In this document: one piece after another, positions 43,351 to 54,246 of the stretch
How the letters are laid out: each line of letters opens with the position of its first letter
How positions within the stretch are numbered: position 1 is the stretch's first letter
Made by a program: the position numbers and the translations under genes
Notes under the pieces: generated by a model
The model's database searches: none
Told to the model about the DNA's origin: nothing
What the model saw: only the letters and a program-made list of their open reading frames with translations
From: Ryuthela nishihirai
Taxonomy: Eukaryota; Arthropoda; Arachnida; Araneae; Heptathelidae
DNA length: 64,000 nt
Assembly: GCA_038380435.1 (NCBI GenBank)
Contig: JAWZYU010000058.1
Coordinates: forward strand, 558,001 to 622,000
Reading direction: 5' to 3'

Positions 43351-43734
43351 TTAGGGGCGGGGGTGGCTCAGTTGGTAGCGGCCAGGCTCGTAATCTGTAG
43401 TTCCCAGGTTCGAGTCCCAGCTGGGTCAGCGTTGAGATTTATCTCCGCAAAATTCCCCGTCCTGCCCATGGTCAGTAGGGGACACCGATGGTCTTGGAAA
43501 GCCGCCGTCCGTCAGATGGGATGTTAAGCCGTGGCCCCGTGTGTGGGAGAGCCATACTCTGTGCACGTTAAAGAACACGCTGGATGGCCTTGACGGGAGG
43601 CTACTATCTGTCTCCCAACAGCTGTTCCAGTGGGTCCCCTCCCCCAACCTTCTCTGAGCCTTCGGGGTACATGTGACCTGGCCATTTAGCCCATGGTGTG
43701 CAAAAAAGTGCCGCTCAGAGGTAAAACAACCCAA
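43351..43734 (+). mobile_element. SINE family 1 at left edge of the palindrome
   Basis: Full-length, with the 9-bp duplication CCTATTAGA at 43,342-43,350 and 43,735-43,743. Its reverse counterpart at 47,814-48,167 keeps the inner flank (TCTAATAGG) but not the outer one. Confidence 0.87.
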
Positions 43735-44502
43735 CCTATTAGAATATCTAAAAATTGTTTCAGGATGTTTCTCAAGTGTAAAATAATTCATTTATGGTAC
43801 AGAAAAGAAATGATCAAAATAAATACACCAAATTCTGCTTTAAACTTTTTTACACGGTAAATAGGTTCCCGAAAAAACCGTGTAAAAAAAATTCTAAAAC
43901 AAAACACAGTGCATTAGAAAAAATAGAATATGAAAATAGAATTGGTTCCAGACGTAAAAAAAACATACTCCCTCAAGCAACTGCTTGCCACAGAGATCAG
44001 ACAGCAACCTGTCAGTTTATATGCAAGTGTTAGTTTAATTACCTTTTTAACTTTAAACACGACATGAGAGATCAATTGAAAATATGATGATCAATCAATC
44101 ATATATTGAAGATAAAAATGTAGGGAATTCCCGGAACTCAATGTTGCCACTTTTTCCGAATGGTTTCGTACAGATTTTCGATCAAATGCAAAATAAAATG
44201 CAGAAGACTTGTTCTGTACTAAACTGTTAGTGTAGTTTTTATTTTGGGGATTTTAGTGCACAAAATGATTATTTATAGTACTTCTTGACGTATATCAAAT
44301 TTATAACTTGAAGAATTAAATGAAGGTTCTTTGTAGTTTACTGTTAGGCTGATGTAAATAATAGTTTCGTGACTTTAAACCGTTAGTTGTATTGCATATA
44401 TTATTTTATTTAAATTTTCCTCTTATACGTGCATATGTATTATGCTAGGCACTGACTTTACAATTTGTTTCCTTTCTCCTCAGTGTTGTTTCTATTGCTA
44501 TG

Positions 44503-44769
44503 TTCCGCAAAATTCCCCGCCCTGCCCACGGTCAGTAGGGGACACCGATGGGCTTGGAAAGGCCGCCGTCCGTCGGATGGGACGTTAAGCCGTGGCCCCG
44601 TGTGCGGGAGAGACTTGACGGGAGGCTACCATCTGTCCCCCAACAGCCGTTCCAGTGGGTCCCCTCCCCCAACCTTCTCTGAGCCTTCGGGGTCCATGTG
44701 ACCTGGCCATTTAGCCCATGGTGTGCAAAAAAGTGCCGCTCAGAGGTAAAACAATCCAATCCAATACAA
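44503..44769 (+). mobile_element. SINE family 1, 5'-truncated, present in one palindrome arm only
   Basis: The headless body starts TTCCGCAAAATTCC and ends in ATCCAATCCAATACAA. The exact 13-bp duplication TTCTATTGCTATG lies at 44,490-44,502 and 44,770-44,782. The other arm (about 47,065-47,085) has the site once. Confidence 0.9.
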
Positions 44770-45384
44770 TTCTATTGCTATGTGCATGTAAAGACTTTAA
44801 GGAGACCTAAAAAATTGTGCTGATAATTTTTGATATTAACTATTATGGAAATACTACGGAAATGTTTTAGCGTAAGAAGCGTTTTTTTTTTTTCAAATTA
44901 AAAGCTACCGGTTTGGTTTTAAAGAAAATATGTATATAAAGAATTTTAATTTTTACATATGTATTTTTAAAACTTCAACCAGCCTGTAATGTATTATGCA
45001 AAATCATCTGGCAACACAACGAAGCAGTACAACTGACGTCACCTCGGTGTTTTTGCTACTTTATTATTAACCCGTATTCACAGGCAGCTCTAATTTTACG
45101 AGTTCACTTATTTCTCATGCCGCCACTCTATTTTAACTTACACTTTTATACGAGATAAGTAATATTTATATAATTAAAAATGTGTTTAAATTAATAAAAA
45201 TCAAATGAATATTTAAAGATTTTCATATCTATTATTTATATGCACTGTATTTTTTTTTTGAAGGTTTTTTTTACACGGTTTTCTCGGGAACCTATCTACC
45301 GTGTCAGAATTCGAAACAGAATTGGATGCATTGAATTAGATTATTCCTATTGTTTATTAAGAAGGATTTATTTTTTTTAAAGTT

Positions 45385-45575
45385 GAGTGGTTAGCGCGCT
45401 TGGCTACTGATGTAAGAGACCTGGGTTCGAGTCACAGGTACGGCATGGCTGTTTTTTGTCGTTTTTCTGCTGAGGGCGTGCTATCCTCTCAGACCTTCTA
45501 CTATGGCATATAAATTGACAGGCTCCTGTCAGACCTCTGTAGTAAGCAGCTGCTTGAGGGGGTATTTATTTATTT
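45385..45575 (+). mobile_element. SINE family 2
   Basis: Head GAGTGGTTAGCGCGCTTGGC, B-box GGTTCGAGTC, and body to CTTGAGGGGGTATTTATTT. Same position within family R as the copy at 1,309. Confidence 0.82.
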
Positions 45576-45620
45576 ATTTATTATTAAAAGCTGAGAAACA
45601 TCCTGAAACAAATTTAAGAG

Positions 45621-46232
45621 AATATAATAGCAGGAATCTGGTTCCAGGAATTTAATTAATTAACCTTATTCGTGACGGAAATGCAAATTACGAAACAAAA
45701 GGCGTATCCGGTTTAACGATTCGAAAAGCATTGTTGTGTGATCGATTATTTAGCATACGGTCTATTTCCTTCCTTTCTCTTTAATCGTGAAATTAATAAT
45801 GTAACATTTACTAGTGAATATAAAACTTAGGTTTTCAACTGAAATAGATTTAATTGGTTATTTCGATATGGTTATTTGTGTTATTAAGAATTTTCCGGGA
45901 GTCTTCGAAACGATACTTAGGAGTCATTTTTGCAGATAAGTTTAGTCTGCAGTCATTCTGCAGATAAGTCATCTGTCTCTCAACAGCTGTTCCAGTGAGG
46001 CCCCTCCCCCAACCTTCTCTGACCCTTCGGGGTCATCGTGACCTGGCCGTTTAGCCCATTTTCTTAAAAAAACACAACAAATTTGTGATCACAACCAACT
46101 CTGAGCGCTATATGATATGATATGCATTTTATTCTATGCAATTCAAGTCAGATATTCAAACTGATTTTGTTTACAATTTAAAGCATCCAGCTTACAAAGA
46201 TGTTTGTTCGTATGCATCACAGCGCAGTCCTG
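45621..46232. repeat. palindrome centre: repeat Q fragment and SINE-1 fragment
   Basis: 45,655-45,965 is the start of family Q (TTCGTGACGGAAATGCAAAT). 45,966-46,090 is a SINE-1 3' fragment (CAACAGCTGTTCCAGTGAGG). 46,091-46,232 is unassigned and unpaired. Confidence 0.7.
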
Positions 46233-46288
46233 CTCTAAAATTTGTTTCAGGATGTTTCTCAACTTTTAATAATAAATAAATAAAAAAA

Positions 46289-46470
46289 TACCCCCTTAAG
46301 CAGCTGCTTACCACAGAGGTCTCACAGGAGCATGTCAGTTTATATGCCATAGTAGAAGGTCTGAGAGGATGGCACGCCCTCAGCAAAAAACGACACGAAA
46401 CAGCCATGCCTTACCCGTGACTCGAACCCAGGTCTCTTAGATCAGTAGCCAAGCGCGCTGACCACTCAAC
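46289..46470 (-). mobile_element. SINE family 2
   Basis: Reverse copy: TACCCCCTTAAGCAGCTGC through GAACCCAGGTCTC to CCACTCAAC. Mirror image of 45,385-45,575 in the palindrome. Confidence 0.82.
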
Positions 46471-47813
46471 GTTTAAAAAAACATAAATCCTTCTTAATAA
46501 ACAATATGAATAATCTAATTCAATTCACCCAATTCTGTTTCGAATTCCCGACACGGTAGATAGGTTCCCGAGAAAACCGTGTAAAAAAAGAAACCTAAAA
46601 AAAATACAGTCCATATGAAAAAATAGATATGAAAATCTTTAAATATTCATTTGATTTTTATTAATTTAAACATATTTTTAATTATATAAATATTACTTAT
46701 CTCGTATAAAAGTGTAAGTTAAAATAGAGTGGCGGCATGAGAAATAAGTGAACTCCTAAAATTAGTGCTGCCTGTGAATACGGGTTAATAATAAAGTAGC
46801 AAAAACACCGAAATGACGTCAGCTGTCCTGCTTCGTTGTGTTGCCAGATGATTTTGCATAATATATTACAGGCTAGTTGAAGTTTTAAAAATACATATGT
46901 AAAAATTAAAATTTTTTATATTTATTTTCTTTAAAACCAAACCGATCGGTTTTAATTTGAAAAAAAAAAACAGTTCTTACGCTGAAAAATTTCCGTAGTA
47001 TTTCCATAATAGTTAATATCAAAAATTATCAGCACAATGTTTTAGGTCTCCTTAAAGTCTTTACATGCAATAGCAATAGAAACAACACTGAGGAGAAAGG
47101 AAACAAATTGTAAAGTCCGTGCCTAGCACACATGCACGTCTAAGAGGAAAATTTAAATAAAATATTATATGCAATACAACTAACGGTTTAAAGTCACGAA
47201 ACTATTATTTACATCAGCCTAACAGTAAACTACAAAGAACCTTCATTTAATTCTTCAAGTTATAAATTTGATATACGTCAAGAAGTACTATAAATACTCA
47301 TTTTGTGCACTAAAATCCCCAAAATAAAAACTACACTAACAATTTAGTACAGAACAAGTCTTCTGCATTTCATTTTGCATTTGATCGAAAATCTGTACGA
47401 AATCATTCGGAAAAAGTGGCAACATTGAGTTCCGGGAATTCCCCACATTTTTATCTTCAATATACGTTAGTCTTGATCTCTCATGTCGTGTTTAAAGTTA
47501 TAAAGGTAAATAAACTAACACTTGTATATAAACTGACAGGTTCCTGTATGATATCTGTGACAAGCAGTTGCTTGAGGGAGTATGTTTTTTTTTACGTCTG
47601 GAACCAATTCTATTTTCATATTCTATTTTTTCTAATGCACTGTGTTTTGTTTTAGAATTTTTTTTACACGGTTTTTTCGGGAATCTATTTACCGTGTAAA
47701 AAGTTTAAACAGAATTAGGTGTATTTATTTAGATCATTCCTTTTCTGTAGTATAAATGAATTATTTTACACTTGAAAAACATCCTGAAACAATTTTTCGA
47801 TATTCTAATAGGT

Positions 47814-48167
47814 TGGTTGTTTTAACTCTGAGCGGCACTTTTTTGCACACTATGGGCTAAATGGCCAGGTCACATGGACTCCGAAGGCTCAGAGAAGGTT
47901 GGGGGAGGGGACCCACTGGAACAGCTGTTGGGAGACAGATGGTAGCCTCCCGTCAAGGCCATCCAGCGTGTTCTTTCACGTGCACAGGGTATGGCTCTCC
48001 TACACATGGGGCCACGGCTAAACGTCCCACCCGATGGACGGCGGCCTTTCCAAGCCCGTCGGTGTCCCCTACTGACCGTGGGCAGGGGGGGGGGGAATAT
48101 TTTGCGGAGATAAATCTCAACGCTGACGCATCTAGGACTAAGGCGCGCTACCGACTGAGCCACCACC
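47814..48167 (-). mobile_element. SINE family 1 at right edge of the palindrome
   Basis: Tail near 47,814, head (CGCTACCGACTGAGCCACC) at 48,149-48,167. A run of G at 48,088-48,095 and a small deletion in the head distinguish it from its partner at 43,351. Confidence 0.83.
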
Positions 48168-48283
48168 CAAAGTTGGCGGGAGAGAGTAGCAGAAAATCCG
48201 GAAACGAAAGGCATGCAGTGGAAAAGGACAAAGTGGGTTCACTTTCTTTTTAATGGTTGCCATAATAAGGCTATTCGCCGTCC

Positions 48284-48350
48284 CATGACCGAGTGGTTAG
48301 CGCGCTTGGCTACTGATCTAAGGGACCAGGTTTCGAGCCACGGGTAAGGC
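48284..48350 (+). mobile_element. SINE family 2 head, cut by RTE
   Basis: CATGACCGAGTGGTTAGCGC to GGGTAAGGCA. The RTE copy begins directly after it. Its left flank is shared with the head at 26,690. Confidence 0.72.
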
Positions 48351-50503
48351 ACCCACTGGGCTGGACAGATATATGGATCTGAGCTTGATTATGGATCCTG
48401 ATTTTGCTGCACTGGTGGGCTTCTGTGGAGGGAAAATCTTCCGCTGTGTTTTCTGTTTGTTTGTGGGTTGACAGCCCCAAGTGAATACATTCACAGGATA
48501 TGTTTATCAGCTGGTGGATAATCCTGAGCAGAGGTCATCATAGGCACCTGAACGCTTTGCTTCTATTGGCATCGTCAAATTCTACATTGGAGGAAGTCTT
48601 CCAGTGTAGCTGACTTCACACTTTAGTGGTGGGGGAACGGATCTTTGCCCCATGTCTGCGATTAGGGGGCTGTTTGATATTGTCGGCATTCCCTGTCTCA
48701 ATAAACATAGTTTCTTTAAACATCCCACTAACCATTTTCTCTCCATAGGTAGTTGGAATGTGAGGACTCTGCACAGAGCTCTTCCTCTTGATGTCCTTAC
48801 ACAAGAATTCGACCATAATAATTTAGATATTCTCGGCCTGCAAGAGACCAGATGTACAGATAAAGGTCAGATTCTTAAAAATAATATTAAATTTCACTTT
48901 TCAGGGAGGGACGACAATAAGCATCACCAAAGCTCGGGTCTGCTTCTCAGAAGACACGCTAGTGATGCTCTTCTAGGATACGAGTGCATTAATGAAAGGT
49001 TTCTTACAGCAAAATTTCAGACAAGCGTTAAAGACTTGAATGTTATCTGCTGTTATGACCCCACTGAGGATGCCGATGAGAATGAGAAGGATAAGTTTTA
49101 CGGACAACTTCGGGATATTTTGAATTCTGTCAAGAAAGGCGATATTACCGTTGTTGTAGGTGACTTCAATGCCAAAGTTGGTACTGACTCTGACCTTTGA
49201 GGAGGAGTAATAGGACCTTTTGGTATTGGTAGCTGCAATGGCAATGGGCAACGTCTGCTACAGGTAAGTAAACTCAATGGATTCAGAATAACTAACACTT
49301 ATTACAAACACCGCACTTGGGTTTCACCCGATGGGCTGCATAAGAATATGATTGATTATATATTAATTCACAGCAAATGGGCTAGTTCTGTTAGGAATAC
49401 CAGGGGAGCTGAAACTGGATAGCGGTATAGAGGGGCACGTATAGGGGAGCTGAAACTGGATCTGATCATTATCTTGTTAAAAGTGTCTTGCAACTTAAAC
49501 TTAAAAAGTGCTGTGCTAGGGTTAAAAAATTTGCTTTTAATACTGAAGTTCTGAAAGACCCAGTTATACCCAAAGCTTACCATGATAGGTTACTTAGTCA
49601 TTATGGCAGTCATGGTATGCTTACTACTGAAGTTGAGGAAGAACGGGATCATTTAAAACAGGCTTTTTTGGACACTAACAGTACTCTTTTAGGAAAAAAG
49701 CAGCAGAAGAGACAGAATTATCTCAGTGATAAGGCACTTGAGCTTATTTCGCAAAGAAAGAACTGCAGGAATGTTCCTAATCAATACCCTACTAGTCCTA
49801 ATAGAAAGCATTACAGATAACCTATTAAACGTTTAAAAGATCAGTTAGCTGCTGATAAGAAAGAATCTTTGACTTGATGGTTTGGCTGACCAAGCCGAGG
49901 AAGCAGTTAGACAGCACAACAGCAGAGAGCTGTACCAGATATTTAATGTTTTGTGTGGTAGAAAACGGACAGGTATACAGGGACTGAAGGATAAACAAGG
50001 TAAGGTTATAGAAGGTGAGGATTCTGTCATGGCTAGGTGGCCAGAGCATTTCAGTGATATTCTAAACAATGTGGTTACTTTTATTCCCATTGTTTGCAAT
50101 GATGATAGATGCATTTGTGGCTTTAATGTTGGCCCTATAACACAATCTGAAGTTATTTTGGCTGTTTCTAAACTTAAACTACATAAATCCCCAGGGGTAG
50201 ATGAAAATACTACGGAAATGCTTAGTGCTGGAAATGTTTCGGTAACCACTTGGATGACTGAAATTCCGAATATCTTTTATGATAAAGGCATGGTTCCTAA
50301 GAATTTTACCTGATCTACTGTTATCCCTATTTTCAAAAAAGGTGATCGCAGTTCTTGTAATAACTATAGGGGTATCGGCCTACTCTCTGTTCCAGTTAAA
50401 GTTCTTTCCATGATTGTGCTTAATAGAATTAAGAATCTGGTTGACAGTCAATTGCCTGATGAGTAATGTGGATTCAGAAGTTGTAGGGGATGTGTGGATC
50501 AGA
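48351..50503 (+). mobile_element. RTE-like LINE with 5' region, 3'-truncated
   Basis: The only copy here with sequence upstream of the endonuclease (48,351-48,650). It runs through endonuclease, linker and RT fingers, and stops abruptly after GGATGTGTGGATCAG at 50,503, where histone-derived sequence begins. The 3' half of RT and the (GAT)n tail are absent, which is not how LINEs truncate, so a later rearrangement is likely. Confidence 0.87.
48652..50460 (+). pseudogene. RTE-like endonuclease and partial reverse transcriptase
   Basis: Endonuclease/exonuclease/phosphatase domain: SWNVRTLHRALPL, LQETRCTDKGQ, VVVGDFNAKVG, and after a TGA at 49,198-49,200, WVSPDGLHKNMIDYIL. The order and spacing match EEP endonucleases of LINEs. 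A local duplication of GGGGAGCTGAAACTGGA (49,404 and 49,444) disrupts the linker. Pieces at 49,488-49,820 and 49,882-50,313 encode linker and RT fingers in shifting frames. No motif C remains. Inactive. Confidence 0.86.
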
Positions 50504-50518
50504 GAACTATTCAGAGAT

Positions 50519-50651
50519 TTAGAACTTTGTATATGTAGATATTGAAACTCTCTTTCCTCTACTTCTTGCGTTTCTTCTTATCGCCAGCACGAACGGCTTT
50601 TTGCGCCTTTCCTGCTTTTTTCACAGCTTTTCCTGAAGGTTGAGGCGGCAT
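50519..50651 (-). pseudogene. histone H2B N-terminal pseudogene fragment
   Basis: On the minus strand from ATG at 50,651: MPPQPSGKAVKKAGKAQKA, then basic DKKKRKK, a TAG stop (50,561-50,559), and in the same frame RKESFNIYIYKVL. This is the H2B tail and the start of its histone fold (family RKESYSIYIYKVLKQ). Similarity ends there and RTE sequence begins within about 15 bases. H2B is normally ~125 residues; only about 44 codons remain, with a stop inside. The open frame continues upstream of the ATG by chance. Confidence 0.85.
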
Positions 50652-51002
50652 TTTCTCTACAGATGCTGGAACAAATCCTTGTTTGGAAATTAAAAATTTT
50701 AGAACTCGCTCTTGAAATCTCCAAATTGAATATTTTTGTGTTCTGGTGGGATGCTTGTTCACGAAAGCCCCAGTCGCATGTAGAATTTAAATAAATGCAT
50801 TATTTTAATAAAAAGTTAATATTTTGACATGAGAGACAGAGTTATTTTCATTGACACGAGAGACAAAGTTTGTCAAATTATTGTTTTCTCTGCGAAAAAA
50901 AATAAGAAATAGAACTTCGGACCTATGATTTCATTTAGACACCAAAAAACATATTGAGGAAATCAGATATTTCAACGATTTTTTTCACATTTAAATATGG
51001 AG
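50652..51002. other. no gene recognised (upstream flank of H2B fragment)
   Basis: May include the former 5' flank of H2B, but no TATA or histone promoter element is convincing. AT-rich from 50,790. Confidence 0.4.
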
Positions 51003-51520
51003 TTGGGAGTGGGGGTGAAAAGATAGTTTTCAAGTCGCATTTGGTTTCTTCAACCCATGATTTCCCTCCTAACTTTTGGTAGGACACAGATTACCATTGC
51101 CTGCTATTACTTAGTAATTAAAAAAATGCCTGGCTGAGAAATTTGAAAAAAAAAAAAAAATTAAATAAAACAGAGGGAGGGGGGAGACAGAGAGAGATGA
51201 CACTTTCCAAGTTCCATTTGGTTTCTTCCACCTTATGATTTCTTTCCTACCCTTAGGAAACAGATTAACATTCCCAACTATTACTCCCTAAATGCAAAAT
51301 ACCAGGCCAGGAAATTCGAAATAAAGGATCGGGGGGGGGGGGGGGGATAACACTTTTTAAGTTACATTTCGTATTTTTCACCTAATGATTTCTTTGCTAC
51401 CTTTTGTTTGGACACAGATTACCACTGGCTGCTATTACTTGCTAATTACAAAGTGTCAGGCCACGAAATTCAAAACCAAAAAAAAAAAAAAAAAACCGTG
51501 TGGAGGGGGGGGGGAGTGTA
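51003..51520. repeat. three ~165-bp tandem units separated by A-run/G-run junctions
   Basis: Each unit contains TTTGGTTTCTTC-like, ATGATTTC, ACACAGATTACCA and GCTATTAC-like blocks, ends in a poly(A) stretch, and is followed by a G-rich run (about 51,010, 51,175, 51,330, 51,505). Units are 70-85% similar by eye. No coding function. Confidence 0.75.
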
Positions 51521-51602
51521 ACAAATCATAATTCTTTACCTGTACCTTCTTTACCCTCTCGTTCCAGGCAATATTTGGTGCCTAGAGTAGTTCAAATCAC
51601 TT

Positions 51603-51643
51603 CTAATTTACTCCTAAATCGACAGTTTTTAGGAGTAAATTAG
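51603..51643. repeat. perfect 16-bp inverted repeat, 9-base loop
   Basis: CTAATTTACTCCTAAA (51,603-51,618) and its exact reverse complement (51,628-51,643). It lies just after the tandem array. Confidence 0.9.
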
Positions 51644-53780
51644 TTGGGATGATTGTTGTGAATTATTGTTTATTGCCCCTGCGGAGCAACGCACTCGTCA
51701 CGCGACCCGCCTCTTCAATATTCCACTGCGTACCTCTTACTTCCTTAACTTAACTTCCTTAACTTACTTCTTTCCTTTACTTTCAAACACGCACCATCCA
51801 TATTCACGCCAACAAACCATCCAAATCACAAATCACATAAATATCACAACACTTTGAAAAATAACAAAAGGTTGCCAACATATTACTAGGTAATAAATTA
51901 AAAAACATCTCAAATTCTTTACAATACATTTAAAACTACACTACTGTACACTATTCATCACTCAAAATCATATTAACTGGAACATTTACACCAAATACAC
52001 CTCAACACTAGAAATATCAAATACCCTATATATACACACAACGTACCTACACGAAAGACTAGATAAAAAAAGTACAACATCATACTTAAAAAAAAGAAAC
52101 CAATCCTGCTATTCTTAAATAGTTTTTCTCCAAACCTCAATTAGAAATTTAAAAAACACAGCTCAAAACAAAACTGGATATATTACACATATTGAATTAT
52201 TTTTAAACCTCTTAACAGCAAAGGAAATTAAAATAAGATTCAACAATAAACTATATTTAAGTGAGCTACATAACTCAGAACTTACGATAATTTCCGCTTC
52301 CTTACTGCGAAACTGTCACTTTACATTATCAGATTTAAACATTATTCCAACATGGAAATTTTTTCTCACCAAATATCTAGACTTGATTAATAATTTCACC
52401 GTCTAATACAGGAAATAATTCACATCAGATCTACATATCATGAAATTCAAATCTTATAAGAAATTTCTCTCATATCAACTGCATCTTAGACCTAAAGCAT
52501 GTTCATATTTTCAATAATACTACACCTACATTGCTATTTTGACGAAACAATTTCATGTACTTCCGCTTATCGTTATAAACTTTATGCGATATAATTGTTG
52601 GAAATTCTCGTATTTCCGGCGACGCGAAGAACAATAAGAAGAGGTTGCGGAGTATAAAATATAGATTTGGTATTTTCAGACTTATACCTGATTTGAAATC
52701 CATATATTGCGATAACAGACGTTATATAGCGAATGCTTAGTCACAGTGAGGAGTTTATAATTCAAATAGGAAACGGGAATAAACGTGTGAAGATCGCGCA
52801 AGGGGGGGATTAAATTTTAATGAAGCAAAGAGTGGATATCACTTTTACCGAAGGCGGAAGTTGATAAAAAAAACCCGTGAAGACGGAAGTTTATTCGCCT
52901 CCGCTTAACATCCCATCGCACGTATTTATGAAAAGGCAATCGGTTAAGTCAACGACTTAGCATTCAAACTATGAGATATATTATAAAATGTTTTCAACAG
53001 GATTCTGAATAGAAAGTAGTTGATTATGAAATAATACCAACTCTGACACACTGTGAATTTTAAAATTATTTTTTATATTTAAATGATTCATTTTCAATAA
53101 TTTATTTTGAAATTTTGAGAGGTTTCATAATTAGTAGGTTAAATCCTGTCTTAGGGTATTAATTCAATGTTAAATGATACTGGGGGGTCCTTCTCGAGTT
53201 TTTCCGAAATGCAATTAAAATTCGAATTTTGAATTTCGAAAAAAGCTGACAGTTGGTGTTCTTTAAAGTGCGCAGGGTATGGCTTACCACTTAATGGACG
53301 ACGGTCTTTCCAAAACTAAGAGCAAAATCCAGTAATTTAGCAAGAACAGAAAGAAATATTTTATTCAAAGTCTAACAGTTAGTTGCTGTTCTATAAGATT
53401 CTAATACATGGTAAAATTAGAATTTTTTTCAAGATTTGGGAAAGTTAAAGAACTTACTACTGGTAATTTATTAAACATTAATTTTTTGTAATATTTTCTA
53501 GTTTGATAAAGTCTGATCTATTAATTATTTTCTTAGACATGTTGCTCAGTTGGAAGTTTTTTTTGATTCGTTTTAAAATGCAATGGTTTATAGGTAGTTT
53601 ATAAATTATATGGCTATATTAAGTTTATAAATTCTGCTTAGAAATAAATTTTTGAATAAAATAAATTTCATATAAAAGGAAAAACGTGATTATCTTTTTT
53701 ATGGCAACCTGAGTGATAACGTATTGATTGGTTATATCGAATTCAATTTTAATGATTTTATTTGTGACTAAAACGAAAAA
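51644..53780. other. AT-rich, no gene recognised
   Basis: 51,650-52,480 is unusually A/C-rich on the plus strand. 52,500-53,770 is ordinary AT-rich sequence with a short SINE-1 remnant in reverse near 53,258-53,320. No supported exon. Confidence 0.45.
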
Positions 53781-54246
53781 CTTTCATTAATTTATTGTAA
53801 ATTAGTGGCGTTTCTGGCAACCACGTCAGCACTGCGTTTTTTTCTCGTAATGGTCTATTAGTCATTACCGAAAATTACCCAAATGAGTATTAATACATGG
53901 TAGAATAAATGAATAGTTTTTTGCATTATTTTTTGAGTAACTAGGTAATGGAATTTTCAATTCGTACGTGAAAATTCTGTGTTGTTCACTGTACATGAGA
54001 GTGTCTACCGAAACCAACCAATCACAGTTTTTTGACGCGAAAGTTTTCTCGGTGGTCCGATTGAAACGTGCAACAACTTTCCCGAAAAACAGTTTGTGCC
54101 ATTTCACATCAGTTCTGAGTGTGGTGCGATCGGGTCGGAGGCCACAGAAGGTGGCGGACGTGTGTTTGGAAGCTCGTTTCAGTTGCGAAAGTGAAGCTTG
54201 TGCAAAGTTTTAGTGTTGTGAAGCTGATTTAGCTTGAAGATAAAAT

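Larger units (their letters stand above)
43353..45620 (+). repeat. left arm of a large imperfect palindrome
   Basis: Pairs with 46,233-48,167 in reverse order throughout: SINE-1, GTGTAAAAAAAATTC block, SINE-2 tail (about 43,966-44,030), a ~450-bp unique stretch, family R with TGACGTCA (45,034-45,041), and SINE-2. It is longer than the right arm by the SINE at 44,503-44,769. Divergence is several percent by eye, so the duplication is not recent. Confidence 0.85.
46233..48167 (-). repeat. right arm of a large imperfect palindrome
   Basis: Reverse complement of 43,353-45,620 minus the SINE insertion. TGACGTCA is at 46,814-46,821. The arm ends at the head of a SINE-1, and sequence to the right (48,168 on) belongs to a different paralogous block shared with 26.2 kb. 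Confidence 0.85.

Noticed and set aside
50559..50762. 67-codon basic protein gene
   Set aside because: Only the last 30 codons match a known protein (H2B tail), and the H2B frame continues past the stop; it is a pseudogene fragment, not a small gene.
51560..51602. LTR end plus primer binding site (ATATTTGGTGCCTAGAGTAG)
   Set aside because: Similar to the TTTGGTGTCTAGGAGTG junction at 27,950, but no LTR, PPT or coding region accompanies it.
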